Positions 1 to 11,640 of a stretch of 64,000 nucleotides of DNA are shown here, piece by piece. The translations under genes were made by a program, and so were the position numbers. Within the stretch, counting starts at the first letter, position 1, and every line of letters starts with the position of its first letter. The stretch lies in NCBI GenBank assembly GCA_023548195.1, contig JAJHZJ010000028.1:3173001-3237000 (forward strand), given 5' to 3'. The stretch comes from Bettongia penicillata ogilbyi. Taxonomy: Eukaryota; Chordata; Mammalia; Diprotodontia; Potoroidae. The notes below the pieces were generated by a model that was not told where the DNA came from, made no database searches, and saw nothing but the letters and a program-made list of their open reading frames with translations.

Positions 1-344
1 AATATTGAGCCTTTTCTAACATCCCACAGACTTAACTGAACAGGTCTTCAGAAATCATGTGATCTCTTCATCTAATCTATATAACTCTAGATCTGTCTAT
101 AAGCTTTAAAGAAAACAAAATTCACATCTTTTCGTAATAATGTATTTCAGGATCCCACTCCCTTAACTTGGGAGTTCATGACTTGAATTCATTCTCTTAT
201 AATTTGTATGTTACCTGATGTGTAAGCCTTATTGAAAAATACAGAATGGCTACTCACCTGGTCAATAACCAACTATTTGCTAGATTAGAAAAAACACCAC
301 ATCTCCTTCTTAACCTTAATTAACTTTAAATTAGCATGGGTAAC
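1..344. other. AT-rich intergenic DNA, nothing recognised
   Basis: No coding, RNA or repeat signature was recognised by eye. Confidence 0.4.
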
Positions 345-1560
345 AGTAGAGTTAGTTGGATTAATCTCCTCTTGAAATATGGCATCTTCCCCATCCTTAA
401 AAAACTCTCTCTTGATTTTGCATATCCCTGTGTAGTCCTCTCTCCCCTTTTATGGTTAAACTCCTTGAGAAGTCCATCTACAATAGGTGTTTCTACTCCT
501 CTTAACTCTGCAGTCTGGTGTTCAACCTCATCACACAATTGAAACTGTTCTCTCCAAAGTTATTAATGATCTCTTAATTTCCAACTCTAATGTTCTTTTT
601 GGGTCTTGATCTGTCTTGATCTCCCTGTAGCCTTTGGCACCACTGATCAGCACTTCTCTTTGATATTCTCTTCTCTCTGGGTTTTTAGGACAAAACTCTC
701 TCCTGGTTCTCTTCCTACCTATCTGACCACTTCTCAGTCTCTTTTGATGATTCATCATCCAAATCATTCCTGCTAATCACAGGTGTCCTCCTGAGTTCTT
801 TTTCTTTTTCTATACTATTTCACTTCATGATTTCATCAGCTTCCATAGATTCAATTATCGTCTCTAAAGATTCTCAGATCTATTTGTCTGGTCCTAATTT
901 CTATCTTGACCTCCAGTTGAATCTCATGCTCTTGACTAGACATATCGAACTAGATATTGTGTAGATTTAATGTTTCTAAAACTGAACTCATTACCTTTGT
1001 CCCCCAAACCCTTCCTTCTTCCTAACTTCCATATAACTGCTGAGGGTTCCACCTTGCTTCCAGATACTCAAGCTCACAGTCTAGTGGTCATCCTCAATCC
1101 TTTACTCTCTTTTACCTCTATTATATAATTAGCTGCCAAGTTCCATTATTTCTACCTTTGTAACCCCTTTCCTACCCTCTGACGTTGCCACCATCCTAGT
1201 CTCATCACCTCATGCCTGGATTAGTGCATTTCTTAAGTTAGCTAGTCCCTTGCCTCAAGTCTCTCTCCATTCCAGTACATCCTCCACTCAACTATCAAAT
1301 TGATCTTCCTAAAATCTGATCTGACCAAATTATTCAATAAACTTTAGTAGTCCTCTGTTACTTGAAATCCTCTGTTTGGCTTTTAAAGCCCTCCCTAACC
1401 TGACCTCTTTCTATATTTTCGGTCTTTTTACACCTTACTCCTTTTGGGATCTAGTGACATTGGCCTCCTTGCTGTTTCTCAAACATGACACTAGATCTCT
1501 TACCTGAGTATCTTCACCACCTGTCCTCCTGGTTGGCAGCATCTCCTTCACCTCTACCTC
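345..1560 (+). mobile_element. L2/CR1-type LINE fragment, sense
   Basis: Translation by eye recovers decayed pieces of the CR1/L2 reverse transcriptase, such as an AFDTVDHS-like segment near 630-645 and the 'actgaactcatta' KTELI-like segment near 980. The downstream pyrimidine-rich text runs to the C-terminal region near 1500. Many stops and indels show it is old and dead. It is cut off by an L1-like segment at about 1562. Confidence 0.7.
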
Positions 1561-1561
1561 C

Positions 1562-2255
1562 TGGCATTGTTGGTGGAGCTATGAATTTGTCTAGCCATTC
1601 TGGATAACAATTTGAAACTATGACCCCAAAGTTATTAAACTATGCGTGCCTTTTGACTCAGTAATACCTCTATTAGATTTATGCACTAAAAGAGATCAAA
1701 GAAAGTGAGGAAGAACCCATTTGTACAAAAATATTTGTAGCAGTTCTTTCTATGCAGGCAATGAGCTGGAAATGGAGGGGGTTCCCATTAACTACGAAAT
1801 GGTGGAACAAGTTATGACATATGAATATGATAGAATACTATTGTCCTGTAAGGAATGATGAAGGGGGAAGTTTCAGAGAAAACTGGGAAGACTGATACAG
1901 AATGAAGTAAGCAGAACCAGGAGGATAATTTAAACAATAACATCTATATTGTAAAAACAAACAACTGAAAGATTTGAAAACTCTGATCAACACAATGAGC
2001 AAACATCCTACCCACAAGATTTGATAGACTAAAAATGTAGATTGAGACATATATCTAAACATATATGTATATATTTGTGTGTGTGTGTGTATATATATAT
2101 ATTCCTAATACTTTATATTGATTTATTTATATTCATTACAAGGGCTCTGTTTTTCTGTTTTTTTTCAATGGAGTATGGTGGGGGACATGTAAAGAAGAGG
2201 AGGATGTTGGTAATTGAAAAAAAATATGAAATTTAACTAAAAAAAAGAAAAGAAA
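1562..2255 (+). mobile_element. L1-like LINE 3' region, sense
   Basis: The text from 'tctagccattctggataaca' through 'gaatactattgtcctgtaag' to an A-rich end near 2255 is the marsupial L1-type 3' segment. It is the same family that occurs antisense at about 5990, 12491, 21300 and 63010. A TG/TA microsatellite (2077-2102) sits near its end. Confidence 0.6.
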
Positions 2256-2870
2256 ATCTAAAAGGTTTGTAGGTAGATGGTGTAATGGAGAAATTGTTGG
2301 ATTTAGGATCAGGAAGACCGGATTTCAAATCCCTGGGCACTTTAATTGTGTGATTTTTCTGGCCAAGAAACACCATCAGCCTCATTGGGAAAGAAATGGG
2401 ATAATAATTGTGTGTGTTCATCCTTCATTGCCAAAGAAGACCATGCCATCAGAGAAATAATGACATGACTTGCACATGGCTTTGTTTTGAGTGAGGGAAG
2501 GCTGTGCAGGTCACTAGCCTCACTTCTCCTCCGAAGTCATCTGAATCCAGTGACAAGATATTCATCAGGATGACTGGAGATGACCCACGATGAGGCAGTT
2601 AAGGTTAAGTGACTTGCCCAAGGTCACACAGCTAGGGAGTGTCAAGTGTCTGAGGGTAGATATGAACTCGATCCTCCTGACTCCTGCACTGGTGCTCTAT
2701 ACACTGCACCACCTACCTGCCCCTGGGGATAATAATAGCGCCTAACAGAAAGTAGTAAAGAACAAATGAGATAACACATAAAACTCTTTGTAAGCCTCAA
2801 AGTGCTATATAAATGCTAATTAGTGGTAGTAATAGTAGTAGCAGCTTTAGCAGCAGCAGTAGTAGCCATC
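2256..2870 (+). mobile_element. MIR/CORE-like SINE split by a second SINE
   Basis: The outer SINE reads 2256-2408 and resumes at 2726 with 'aataatagcgcctaacag', ending in the typical 'aagtgctatataaatgctaa' tail and a GTA/AGC-rich run. GGGATAATAAT occurs on both sides of the insertion (2398-2408 and 2726-2736), so the break is a target-site duplication. Confidence 0.75.
2409..2725 (-). mobile_element. SINE with CORE/tRNA-like head and RTE-like tail, antisense
   Basis: On the minus strand it starts with a GGGCAGGTAGGTGGTGCAGT-like head, passes a 'tgtgaccttgggcaagtcac'-type core and ends in a tail ending near 'gaaggatgaacacaca'. That tail is shared with the RTE-like copy at 49880-50515. It is bounded by the 11-bp duplication GGGATAATAAT, inside another SINE. 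Confidence 0.75.
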
Positions 2871-3366
2871 ATTGGAGATCTCAGGATAAGTAGAGATAAG
2901 ATAAGATGATCCACAGGTCTGTTACCTGAATTGGTTCTGCACCAGCTATATGATTCTTTTAGGGGCTTTCAGTGGAACAAAAGGAATAGGGAAGGGGAAA
3001 GAGTTGTAATTCCCTAAATGGGTAGTAGAAAAAGGCTAGATGGTAACCCTTAGGGGTCTTGGGAAAGGATGAAACCTATGAGATGCCTTTCCACTAGCTA
3101 TCTGGGTCACCCAAAGGATTGCTATCTCAGATCAGCTAGCTAGTGAGGAAAGGGAGAAAGTGACAACACAAAGCTAACACTGAAGGCAGCAGCTCACTCC
3201 CAGGTATTAGTACCAAAGATGGCTCATAGAGAAGAGTGGATGGTAGTAACTCAAACCCCTTTTCCTAGGATGCCTTACAAAGTATCCTTTTTTTACATGA
3301 AATTTTGATGCACATCAGCAACATTTCAGTTTGTTTGTTTGTTTTTACTAGTTCCCAGGGATTTTA
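2871..3366. other. Intergenic DNA, nothing recognised
   Basis: No open frame of interest and no repeat family I can name. Confidence 0.35.
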
Positions 3367-3612
3367 CAGGCAGTTAGATGGTATAGTGGATAGAGTGCCA
3401 GGCCTGATGATAGGAGAACCTGAGTTCAAATCCAACCTCAGACACTAATTAGGTAGGACCCTGGCTGAATTACTTAATTCTGTTTACATCAGTTTCTTCC
3501 TTTGTAAAATGAGTTGGAAAAGGAAATGGCAAATTACTCCAATATTTTTGCCAATAAAACCCCAAATGGCATCACGAAGAATCAAACATAAGTGAAAACG
3601 ACTGAATAACAA
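3367..3612 (+). mobile_element. Marsupial SINE (ggcagttagatgg... type), sense
   Basis: It has a complete-looking head, the 'gagttcaaatcc' B-box-like segment, the 'gtaaaatgagttgga' core, and a tail ending 'gaaaacgactgaataacaac'. Confidence 0.8.
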
Positions 3613-4001
3613 CAAATCTGTATAACAACTAGCTGAATGAGATGGTGAGAGTAGAACTAGAGGTCTTACCCTTCTTCTCTCTGTTTAGGATATAGGGATC
3701 TATTATCTATTAAAATTAGAATGGAAAAAAACAAAAACAATCTGAATACCTGCTTTATTTGTGCTCAGCTAAGCATTATCATAGTTTTAGAAATGGGGAG
3801 AGACCTTCCCAACAATTTAAGGATATAAGAAATTGCATAGGTAAGTGAAAAAATAATCAAAGTATTCCAGAGGGGTTTGTTGTTGTCACTAACTAGTTTA
3901 ACCAAGGCCAAAGGAAATGACCTTAAGACTTGTTTCTAAGGGGCACTAAGAATTTGATTTAGAGCTTTTCCCTTGAAACCTACACAGTAATGTTGACCTA
4001 G

Positions 4002-4002
<1 letters not shown>
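3613..4002. other. Intergenic DNA, nothing recognised
   Basis: No gene or repeat signature was identified before the TG microsatellite. Confidence 0.3.

Positions 4003-4043
<41 letters not shown>
4003..4043 (+). repeat. (TG)n microsatellite, about 20 pure units
   Basis: An uninterrupted run of alternating T and G over 41 bases. Confidence 0.98.
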
Positions 4044-4044
<1 letters not shown>

Positions 4045-4124
4045 CTGAGAGACGGAGGGGTGAGACTTCACAAGGATTTGAATGTTAAGGTGAAAAATGT
4101 CTCCATTTACCACACAGCTATGTA

Positions 4125-4470
4125 TGCATAAATACAAATACATATGCATAAATATATATGTATACACACATTTTATTATTGGCATTGCTTACGAGATGAT
4201 ATATATACATATGTATGCACATATACGGATACATGTATGTGCATATATTCTCTACCAAACAATCTCAACATACATATTCATGTATTGCATATATATTCTC
4301 TACAAAGCAATATCAGATTATTGATGTTCACAAAGGAAGGTTACTGGGGTTAACCAGTCAGGAGTTGCTTCATTATGTCAGGAAGGGGTATGTTGCAACT
4401 CTTAATTGATCACTGTCATGTATACATGTATACATTTATATATACATATATATATATATATTTACAAAGT
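4125..4470. repeat. TATG/ACATATA-rich low-complexity region
   Basis: Irregular blocks of ATATGTAT and ATACATAT separated by 60-100 bp of unique sequence. Short open frames here simply translate the repeat. Confidence 0.7.
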
Positions 4471-4740
4471 TGGCAAATATCAACAGACATGGACATTTCC
4501 ATATACAAGGAAGTACAGAAAAAGCAGACTGTAAGTGATGCTAATGAATTTTTATTACATATAGACTTGTGGGGGTATATATTAAATTTAGCATTGTAGT
4601 ACCAATACTGACCTGTTTGTCTATATCCCTAGTACTTCCTTCTACTCTCTTCTGCATAGTTTTCAAATGTTTCAGTGACTTTTTTTTTTTGGTATTACTA
4701 TTGCTACTTCAACTGCCTCTTATGTCTCTTCCCCAATTAA

Positions 4741-5015
4741 AAGCAGTGCTCTAACAAATAAGTATAAACAAACAAAACAAACTTACACATTGGTTGCTTC
4801 TTAAAATATATATCTCATTCTGAAATGGCACAGTCCATCAATTCTCTTCCAAGAGGTGGAATGTATGACTCAGCATCAGTCTTCTGAAATAACAACTAGT
4901 CATTGCACTGATCAGAGTTCTTTAGTCTTTCAGTTATTTTCCTTTATAGTATTGGAGGTATTGCATAAGCTCTTTCAACTGGTTCAGCTCACTTTCCTCT
5001 TTAGTAGTCTTTCCA
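4741..5015 (-). mobile_element. L1-like LINE 3' fragment, antisense (decayed)
   Basis: Segments such as 'aagtataaacaaacaaaac' and 'cattgcactgatcagagttc' correspond to the family better preserved at 40090-40470 and 47640-47870. Confidence 0.45.
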
Positions 5016-5379
5016 TTTTTCTCTGAATTCATGATGTCACACCCTAGAGGGAGTAAGAATGACCTGGACCTGCAGAGATTTATGAGATATGGAGGATTTT
5101 TTCCTTATCTCCTTAAACAAGAAAGTATTACATGGTTTAGGAATGAGGCAGGACTAAAAAGAAAGCTAGTGAAAGAGAATAGAAAACACATGGGGAAGAG
5201 GAAGATAGAGGGGTCTCCTCCAATACATGTAGCAGCATATGACCTTGTAGCAATAGTAATGGTGGGAGGCAATTCTCTTTCCTCAAACTCAAGCCTTTGG
5301 GAGTGATGAAAGAGAGGAAAGCTAAAGGCATAAGTGACAAAGAACAAAACGTTTTTTAAAATTGTGCGTGTTTCAACAT
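5016..5379. other. Unassigned segment with a 91-codon open frame
   Basis: An ATG at 5031 opens 91 codons on the + strand. The peptide shows no motif I recognise, and there is no splice or promoter context. Confidence 0.3.
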
Positions 5380-5560
5380 AACTGATGTGGAAATATGTTT
5401 TACATTACTGCACGTGTACAACCTATATCAGATTGTTTGCTGTTTTTAGGAGGGAGGGAAGAAGAAAAATTTGGAACTCAAAATCTCTCAAAAAATAAAT
5501 GTTGAAAATTGTCTTTACATGTAATAGGAAAAAAACAAAACACTATTATTAAACTAAAAA
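5380..5560 (+). mobile_element. L1-like 3' terminus, sense
   Basis: The text 'acaacctatatcagattg', a GGGAGGGAAG run, 'tttggaactcaaaatct' and 'tgtctttacatgtaat' followed by A-rich sequence is the 3' end of the marsupial L1-type family. Confidence 0.65.
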
Positions 5561-5989
5561 AAATATAGATTCTTGATCAAGTGGCTGAAGACCTGGGGGC
5601 AGGGTGCAGATATAGTGGAATTAATGGTCCTTGAACCCTTATTTTAGCTGAATGCAACTGGCATCTATTTCTAAGGCTGTTGTTTTATTCCATTAAAAAC
5701 TGCATGTGACTAATCTAATTTTATTTCTCATAAATATCCCTAGTTGACTTTGTCCTTTGAATTTCTTTGTGTTCCTTTGTTCACAGCCTAAGAGCCCAGG
5801 AAAGTACTAGGAACCAAAAGGGCTGTTATTCCAATTCCCCATCCTATTGTTAGACAGTGTTCTCTAAATCAGGGCATCATTTTATGTTTAATAACTATAC
5901 TTATAAAGGCAGAATTACTGCTAACTTGGGCCTTTAAACCTTCTATATCAGACCATGATCCTAATATAGATATAATTAGTATTGTAATT
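5561..5989. other. Intergenic DNA, nothing recognised
   Basis: AT-rich, without a recognisable repeat or gene. Confidence 0.3.
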
Positions 5990-6320
5990 TCTTTTGTCAT
6001 TTTTTATGATACAATGATATCTATTTACATTGATATTCTGGAATTTATTGAGCTATTCCTCAATGATGGGAACTCACTTAGTTTTTAGTATTTTGCTACA
6101 ATAAAAAGTGCTACTATACATATTTTTGTACAAGTCCTTTCCTTTTGTCTTTGATCTCTTTGAAGTATATGCCTAGTAGTGGTATCTCTGGGACAAAGGA
6201 TAGTTGTAGTTTAATGAATTGTGGGCATAGTTCCAAATTGCTTTCTAAATGATTAGAGTAATTCACAACTATACCAACGGTGCTTTAGTATGCTTGTCTT
6301 CCCATCATTTTAATTGTGTG
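5990..6320 (-). mobile_element. L1-like LINE 3' fragment, antisense
   Basis: 'ttttgctacaataaaaagtg', 'cctagtagtggtatctctgg' and 'atagttccaaattgc' are the antisense of the L1-like 3' segment seen in sense at 1562-2255. Confidence 0.65.
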
Positions 6321-6359
6321 CATTATGTTTCAAATGTGCATTTTGTAAACAATATATTG

Positions 6360-7065
6360 TTGTATCCAGGTTTCTATCTATTCTGCGGTGCTCTTTCCTT
6401 TTATGGGTGAATTGATCCCATTCATATTCATGGTTATAATTCTTAATGGTGTTTTCCCATCCATCATATGCTCTTATACTTTTTCCTTCCTTTGCTCTTC
6501 TCTTTCTGTTTTATAAAGAAGGTGATGAAAGAGAAGGGATGTGATCAGTGCTGTAATCCATAACTGAAAGGTTTGATCCAATTCCTCTGCTGTTCCTCTC
6601 TCTACCTATCCTAGATCCTAATCATTGGTTCTTACACTTCCTTTCTCCTTTTTCGTCCCCCTTTCAAAGCAGAAATTTATTTGTCCTGGAACTATTCTCT
6701 CCCAGAATCTATCCTTTCCTCTCCCATTCCCCTCCTTTCCTGTTTCCATGCTGAATTTAATGTATTTCTACACAAAATTTTGGATTTGGGTGTGTGTTCA
6801 ATCATCTGTACTGAGACAAATGGGTATAATCTCATTTAATGTGGTTTCTACCAAATACCTATGTGTGGGAGACATCCCACTTCTCTTTGGATTTGGCTCA
6901 CTTGCTCCAAATTGCTCTCATACTAACAGATCTAGGATCTTAAAGACAGATCACTATCAAATGTTACATTCAAGCTCTTGCAGGCCTCATAGAGTATGGA
7001 TAATCCTGATGAGGGGAAATACACAAAATCACTTCCTCCCACTCTTTTCATCATAAAGCTCTCCA
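6360..7065 (-). mobile_element. Probable LINE-derived sequence, antisense
   Basis: 'tttatgggtgaattgatccc' and the following pyrimidine-rich stretch look like antisense L1-type 3' sequence. The 143-codon open frame here (6625-7056) has no recognisable protein and is read as chance. Confidence 0.35.
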
Positions 7066-7129
7066 GAAAAGGGCCTTAAAGAGACAGTGGATCTTATATG
7101 ACCACTTTATCTATCCTCTTCCACATTTA

Positions 7130-7300
7130 TAAAAGGAGAGCTTGTAATACAGTGCTGGGCCTGGAATCAGAAAGACCTGAGTTCAAATCTGACCTATCTT
7201 TATGAACTTGGGCAAATCACTTAACCTCTGTTTGCCTCAGTTTCTTCAACTGTAAAATGATAATCATAATAGTTGAGATAAGGATCCTTATAAGTGTCAA
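7130..7300 (+). mobile_element. MIR/CORE-like SINE, sense
   Basis: 'gcctggaatcagaaagacct', 'gagttcaaatctgacc', 'cttgggcaaatcacttaacc' and 'cagtttcttcaactgtaaaa' in order. Confidence 0.75.
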
Positions 7301-7607
7301 ATTAGCCATTTGGTTAATCAAAGGAATGAAACCTCTTTGTAGACTCCCAGAGGATTATCATGACAATAAATCAACTTTGGGTCACAACTCCTCCATCTGC
7401 CTTCTCCACTTTGGCCCTGGGCTACCAAATATTGCTATATATGAATATGATGCTACTACAGAGTCATGCTACTCAACCTCAACTGGGCTCTCAACTGCTG
7501 TTAAGCAATTCTTTATCTCTTATTTAGTTCTATCTGGGATATGTTCCAAACCCTCAACATACTCTTTAAACATCCAAATCTTTTTCTATCTGTCTCACTT
7601 TTAGCAA
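7301..7607. other. Intergenic DNA, nothing recognised
   Basis: An open frame of 115 codons overlaps it (from 7257, beginning inside the SINE). It resembles no family I know. Confidence 0.3.
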
Positions 7608-7792
7608 ATGATAGCATGGTATAGTAGGAAAAGTGTTAGATATGGTGTCAGAGAGCCTAGACCTACTATTTGCTATTTCTTATATGATCGTGAGCAAGTC
7701 TCTCTGGGTTTTGGTTTCCTCATTTCTAAAAGGAGGGGATTGGATTAGGTGAACTCGGAGGTCTCATTCAGCTCCTATTCTGTAATCCTATC
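7608..7792 (+). mobile_element. MIR-like SINE, sense
   Basis: 'gagcaagtctctctgggttt', 'ctcatttctaaaaggagggg', 'ggattaggtgaactcggagg' and 'ctattctgtaatcc' match the MIR 3' half. Confidence 0.65.
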
Positions 7793-7992
7793 ACCTCCCA
7801 TTTTTGGGAGCACAAATTTCTTCTGTTTACCTCATTTTTGTCTCAAAATTTCACAACCACCATACCCTTCTCTCCACCTTAACACCTTTCTTCTCTAGTC
7901 TCCCATAAGAAATGTTCCTTCTCTTTTTAAAGCTATCTCATGTCTTTGATATTTTCCTCATCCCCCGTGCATCTTCTCTCTCTCTCTATTTT

Positions 7993-8222
7993 TTGTTGTT
8001 CAATTGTTTTAGTCTTGATTGATCCTTGGTTATCCCATTTGAGGTTTCCTTGGCAAAGATACTGGAGTGGTTTGTCATTTCCTTCTCCAGTGGATCCATT
8101 TTGTCAGGCAAGAGGTTAAGTCACTTGCCCAGAGTCATGCAACTAGTAAGTGTCCGAGGCTGGATTTGAATTTAGCTCTTCCTGTCTCCAGGACTAGTGT
8201 TCCATCCATTGAACCACTGACT
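7993..8222 (-). mobile_element. Marsupial SINE, antisense
   Basis: Antisense tail 'ttgttgttcaattgttttag', then 'ggcaaagatactggagtgg', 'aagtcacttgcccagagtca' and a head ending 'ccattgaaccactga'. Confidence 0.8.
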
Positions 8223-8289
8223 CTTTCTCATTTTTTCCTTCCCATTTGCCTTAAAAAAATGTTGGGGTATCCCCTCAATTCTGCTATCC

Positions 8290-9575
8290 ATTAAAGCTAC
8301 TATCCTATCTCTCACTATCAAACATCTAGAAAGAGTAGTCTATACATTCTGCCTCTACTTGCTTACCATCCTCTTAATCTGTAACTACTGGCAATCTGAC
8401 TTTCTATTCTACCATGCAATTAGAAGTTATTCTTCTGTAAGTCAACAGTGAAATACAATAGCCTTTCCTAATGCCTTATATTAGGCAGCTAGGTGAGTAA
8501 TGGATATAATGCTGGTCATGGAGTCAAGAAGACCTGAGTCCAAATCCTACTTCATGTGCTTTCTAGCTGTGTGACTGAGGGGAAGTCATTTAACCTCTCC
8601 CAGCCTCGTTTTTTTTTTTATCTGTAAAATTGAAATAATAATAGTAACCTCATGGGGTTGTTGTAAGGACCAAAAGAGATAACATAGAAAGTACTTTGTA
8701 AACCTTAAAGTGCTATATAAATGCTACCTATTATTATTAGACTTCTCTCAGCTTCCATGACACTGTGCTGCATTGCTTTTCCTATCTCTCTGAAATTTCC
8801 TTCTGCGTCTAATTGTCTCCTCTTTCTCCAACCACAGTCTAAATATGGTTATTTTTATCATGACTGGTCTTTTCTGTCTCTACATCTGTTTATTTGATGA
8901 TCTCATCCGTTCCCATAAGTCACTACTTGGGCCAATGACTTTCATATTTTTATCTCCTGTTGTGACTCTCCTCTCTGCAGCACCAGCACTGCCTATTAAA
9001 TGACTTTCCAGGCATTCCACATGAATGTCTCCTGACAGCTTAAACCCAACATCTAGAACCAAATTTATCATTCTTCCCTACTTCTCCTGTAAAATTCCTT
9101 CCTCCCAACCTCTCTTTTCCTTTATGACACTACAATTTCTCCAGTCACCCAGACTTGAAATCTCAAAATCTTCCTTCACTCTGACCACTGTCTTGTTTCC
9201 TACATGCAACTAGCAACTAGATCCCATCAAGTTTTCCTTTGTAATATCTTTTACATCTTTCTTTTACTCATTCCCACTACTGTCATCCTATCTTGTTACC
9301 CCACATCTGGATCATTTTAATAACTTCCTAACTCTTCTTCCTCTCTCCATCTCCCTTCTTCTGCTTCTTCTTGCATGTTTCTATTAGACGAATCCTCCTA
9401 ATGTGCTTCTTGGATGACATTCCTTCATTACTTTAAAAAAAAAAAAGATTAAAAAGAAACTCTTCAATAGATCTACCCTGCCTAATAAAGTCCAAACAAT
9501 TGCTTTAGCATGCTAGGCTCTTCATTAGCTGTCCTCAATTTGTCCCTTCCAGCTTTATCTCCTCCTGCTTAACAG
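8290..9575 (+). mobile_element. L2/L3 (CR1-type) LINE remnant, sense, split by a SINE
   Basis: Pyrimidine-rich text with L2-like blocks ('gatgatctcatccgttccca' near 8896, 'acttgaaatctcaaaatctt' near 9151) continues to about 9575. The SINE at 8482-8745 interrupts it. It is strongly decayed, so the family assignment is tentative. Confidence 0.5.
8482..8745 (+). mobile_element. MIR/CORE-like SINE, sense
   Basis: Head 'ggcagctaggtgagtaatgg', core 'ctagctgtgtgactga', tail 'gtgctatataaatgctacct' followed by ATT repeats. Confidence 0.8.
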
Positions 9576-9894
9576 AATGAAAGGTTTAATGTAGAATTTC
9601 CCTCCTTCAATTTTCCTATTTATGCCAAAGACAGAGGAGATCAGAACTCATGATATTAATCTTATGTAGAGACTGGCATCTGGCATTAATGGGTTACTGA
9701 GTCAACAGCAGATTGTATTAATGATTTTGTTGTAGGACTTTACCCTATAAGAAAAGATAGGTTGTGAAAAATTAATGAATAATTTTTCATTATAATACTT
9801 ACTGAAGCATTACTACTGTTATTATTAACAAATAGTCATTTCTCTTAAGTCAATTTTTTTAAGAAGCATGAATCATCTGAACTGTCATTGTCAT
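9576..9894. other. Intergenic DNA, nothing recognised
   Basis: No gene or repeat signature was recognised. Confidence 0.3.
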
Positions 9895-9998
9895 GTAAGC
9901 TCCTTTTGAGTAGGGGTTATTTTATTCTTTGTATATGTATCCTTAGCGCAGTGCCTAACACATAGTAGGAGCTTAATAAATGCTTGTCAATGTATTGA
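9895..9998 (+). mobile_element. L2 3' terminus, sense
   Basis: 'gcagtgcctaacacatagta', then 'gcttaataaatgcttgtcaa', is the characteristic L2 3' end. Confidence 0.7.
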
Positions 9999-10324
9999 TT
10001 TTATAGTCCTTGTTTATGACTTAATATAACCTTAAAAACTAACATTATGGTCCAGAAACTAAACAGATTCACAGTTGGAACTAATGAGAATCAAGTTCTA
10101 CTAAACTGAAGATTTTCTATCCCTTCTTCCTATGACCTTTTCCCCCATCTTGTGGCAACCTGAACTTGAATGGGAAAAACAGAATTAAAACTGACAAAGA
10201 AAAATGTTTGCGCATCATTAACATTCTATCTCTCCCCCCCTCCTCCTCCCAATACTTGTGATTTCATTGATGTAGGGATCTCTACATTGATGTAGGGAGT
10301 ATAGAATCTCTATCTGCAGTGCAG
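9999..10324. other. Intergenic DNA, nothing recognised
   Basis: It includes a short tandem echo of 'cattgatgtagggatctcta' near 10266-10300 but no gene. Confidence 0.3.
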
Positions 10325-10592
10325 ATAATAGTAACAATAGGTTGCATTTAAATAGCACTTTAAGGTTTGCAAAACACTTAACAAATGTTATCTCACTTGA
10401 TCTTCACATCGACCCTGTGAGGTAGGTGCTATCATTATCCTCATTTTACAGTTTGGGAAACTGATTGAAGCCGCAGAGGTTAAGTGGCTTTCCCAAGATC
10501 ACACAGCTAGTAAGCATCTGAGAGTGAATTGGACTCTCAGGTCTTCCTGACTTAGGGCCTTGGGTCAATTCCACTGAACTACTCAGTTGCCT
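10325..10592 (-). mobile_element. MIR-like SINE, antisense
   Basis: 'aatagcactttaaggtttgc', 'ttatctcacttgatcttcac', 'gtgaggtaggtgctatcatt', 'atcacacagctagtaagca', ending in the reversed head 'actactcagttgcc'. Confidence 0.8.
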
Positions 10593-10939
10593 GTAATTGA
10601 CAGCATTGGGAGTTTTCTGGGTCCTCAGTGGTAAAGTGAGCTGTTCAGTGTCAGAGGTGTTGTTTTGTCAGAGACAAGATCCAGATCTTCCTGACTACAA
10701 GAGCACAGCCCTATCTGTTACATGATGTGGGCTTTTTATAGCCTACGAATACATAAAAATGAAGCATTGAAAAAGAAAAAAAAGGAATGGTTAATCATGA
10801 GGATTTGAGTAGTATCTCTGCAAAATTTACTGGGCCTATTATGATACTGTCAGGCCAAATTAGTTTTGGAAACAATTTGCAAGGCTGGTCTAGCTGTTCC
10901 CCAAGTAGATGTCTCCATCATCAATGCATATAAAATTCA

Positions 10940-11185
10940 GATGGGGCAGCTAAGTGACACAGTGGATAGAGTACCAGGCTTGAAGTCAGGAAGACTTGAA
11001 TTCCAATGTGGCCCCAGACACTTACTAGCTGTGTAACCCTGGGCAAGTCACTTCACCCTGTTTGCCTCAGTTTCCACATTTGTAAAATGAGCTGGAGAAG
11101 GAAATGGCAGACCACTCCAGTATCTTTGCTAAGAAAACCCTAAATGGGGTCGTGAAGAGTTGGACATGACTGAAATAACTGAACA
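10940..11185 (+). mobile_element. Marsupial SINE, sense
   Basis: Head 'ggggcagctaagtgacacag' through tail 'gagttggacatgactgaaat'. AAAATTCAG before the head and AAAGTTCAG after the tail may be a one-mismatch target-site duplication. Confidence 0.85.
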
Positions 11186-11289
11186 ACTGTAAAGTTCAGT
11201 TGACTCCTTGACTTGTGCCCTGCAATCATCCTATCCTTATCTTCTTGAACAGCTTGCCCCCAGTTCTCTCTGACTCATTCCTTTTGTTT

Positions 11290-11640
11290 CTAATCTACTT
11301 AATCCTTTTGTTTAAAATTTATTTTCATTTCTGAATATATCCCTCCCCATCCCTTACCTAGTGAGTCCATTCCTTTTAATAATTGAAGAGAAAGAAAAAA
11401 AGAGCAATTTAGCAGAACTAATCTACCAATGAAGTCTGACAGCATGTGCAATGTTTTACACTGACTTGTAGTCCCCTTCCTCTTCAAAGAAGAGAAAGTA
11501 GCTTACTTATTTTCAATTTCTTCCTATCTACTGTTTCCTTAATGCCAAGTCAGAGTCTCCCCATCTTAAATGAACAAAAAGATTCTTACTTGACTCTATT
11601 ATCCCTCTGGCTATTGTCTCAAATCTCAAACTCCTAAGGG
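11290..11640 (-). mobile_element. L1-like LINE 3' fragment, antisense
   Basis: 'tatccctccccatcccttac' and 'agagcaatttagcagaacta' recur with changes at 50725-50870 and 51530-51830, so all three belong to one dispersed family. Confidence 0.45.

Noticed and set aside
3946..4185. Open frame with a His/Thr repeat
   Set aside because: It is a translation of the antisense of the (TG)n microsatellite.
6625..7056. 143-codon + strand open frame
   Set aside because: It crosses LINE-derived pyrimidine-rich DNA and the translation has no recognisable protein features.
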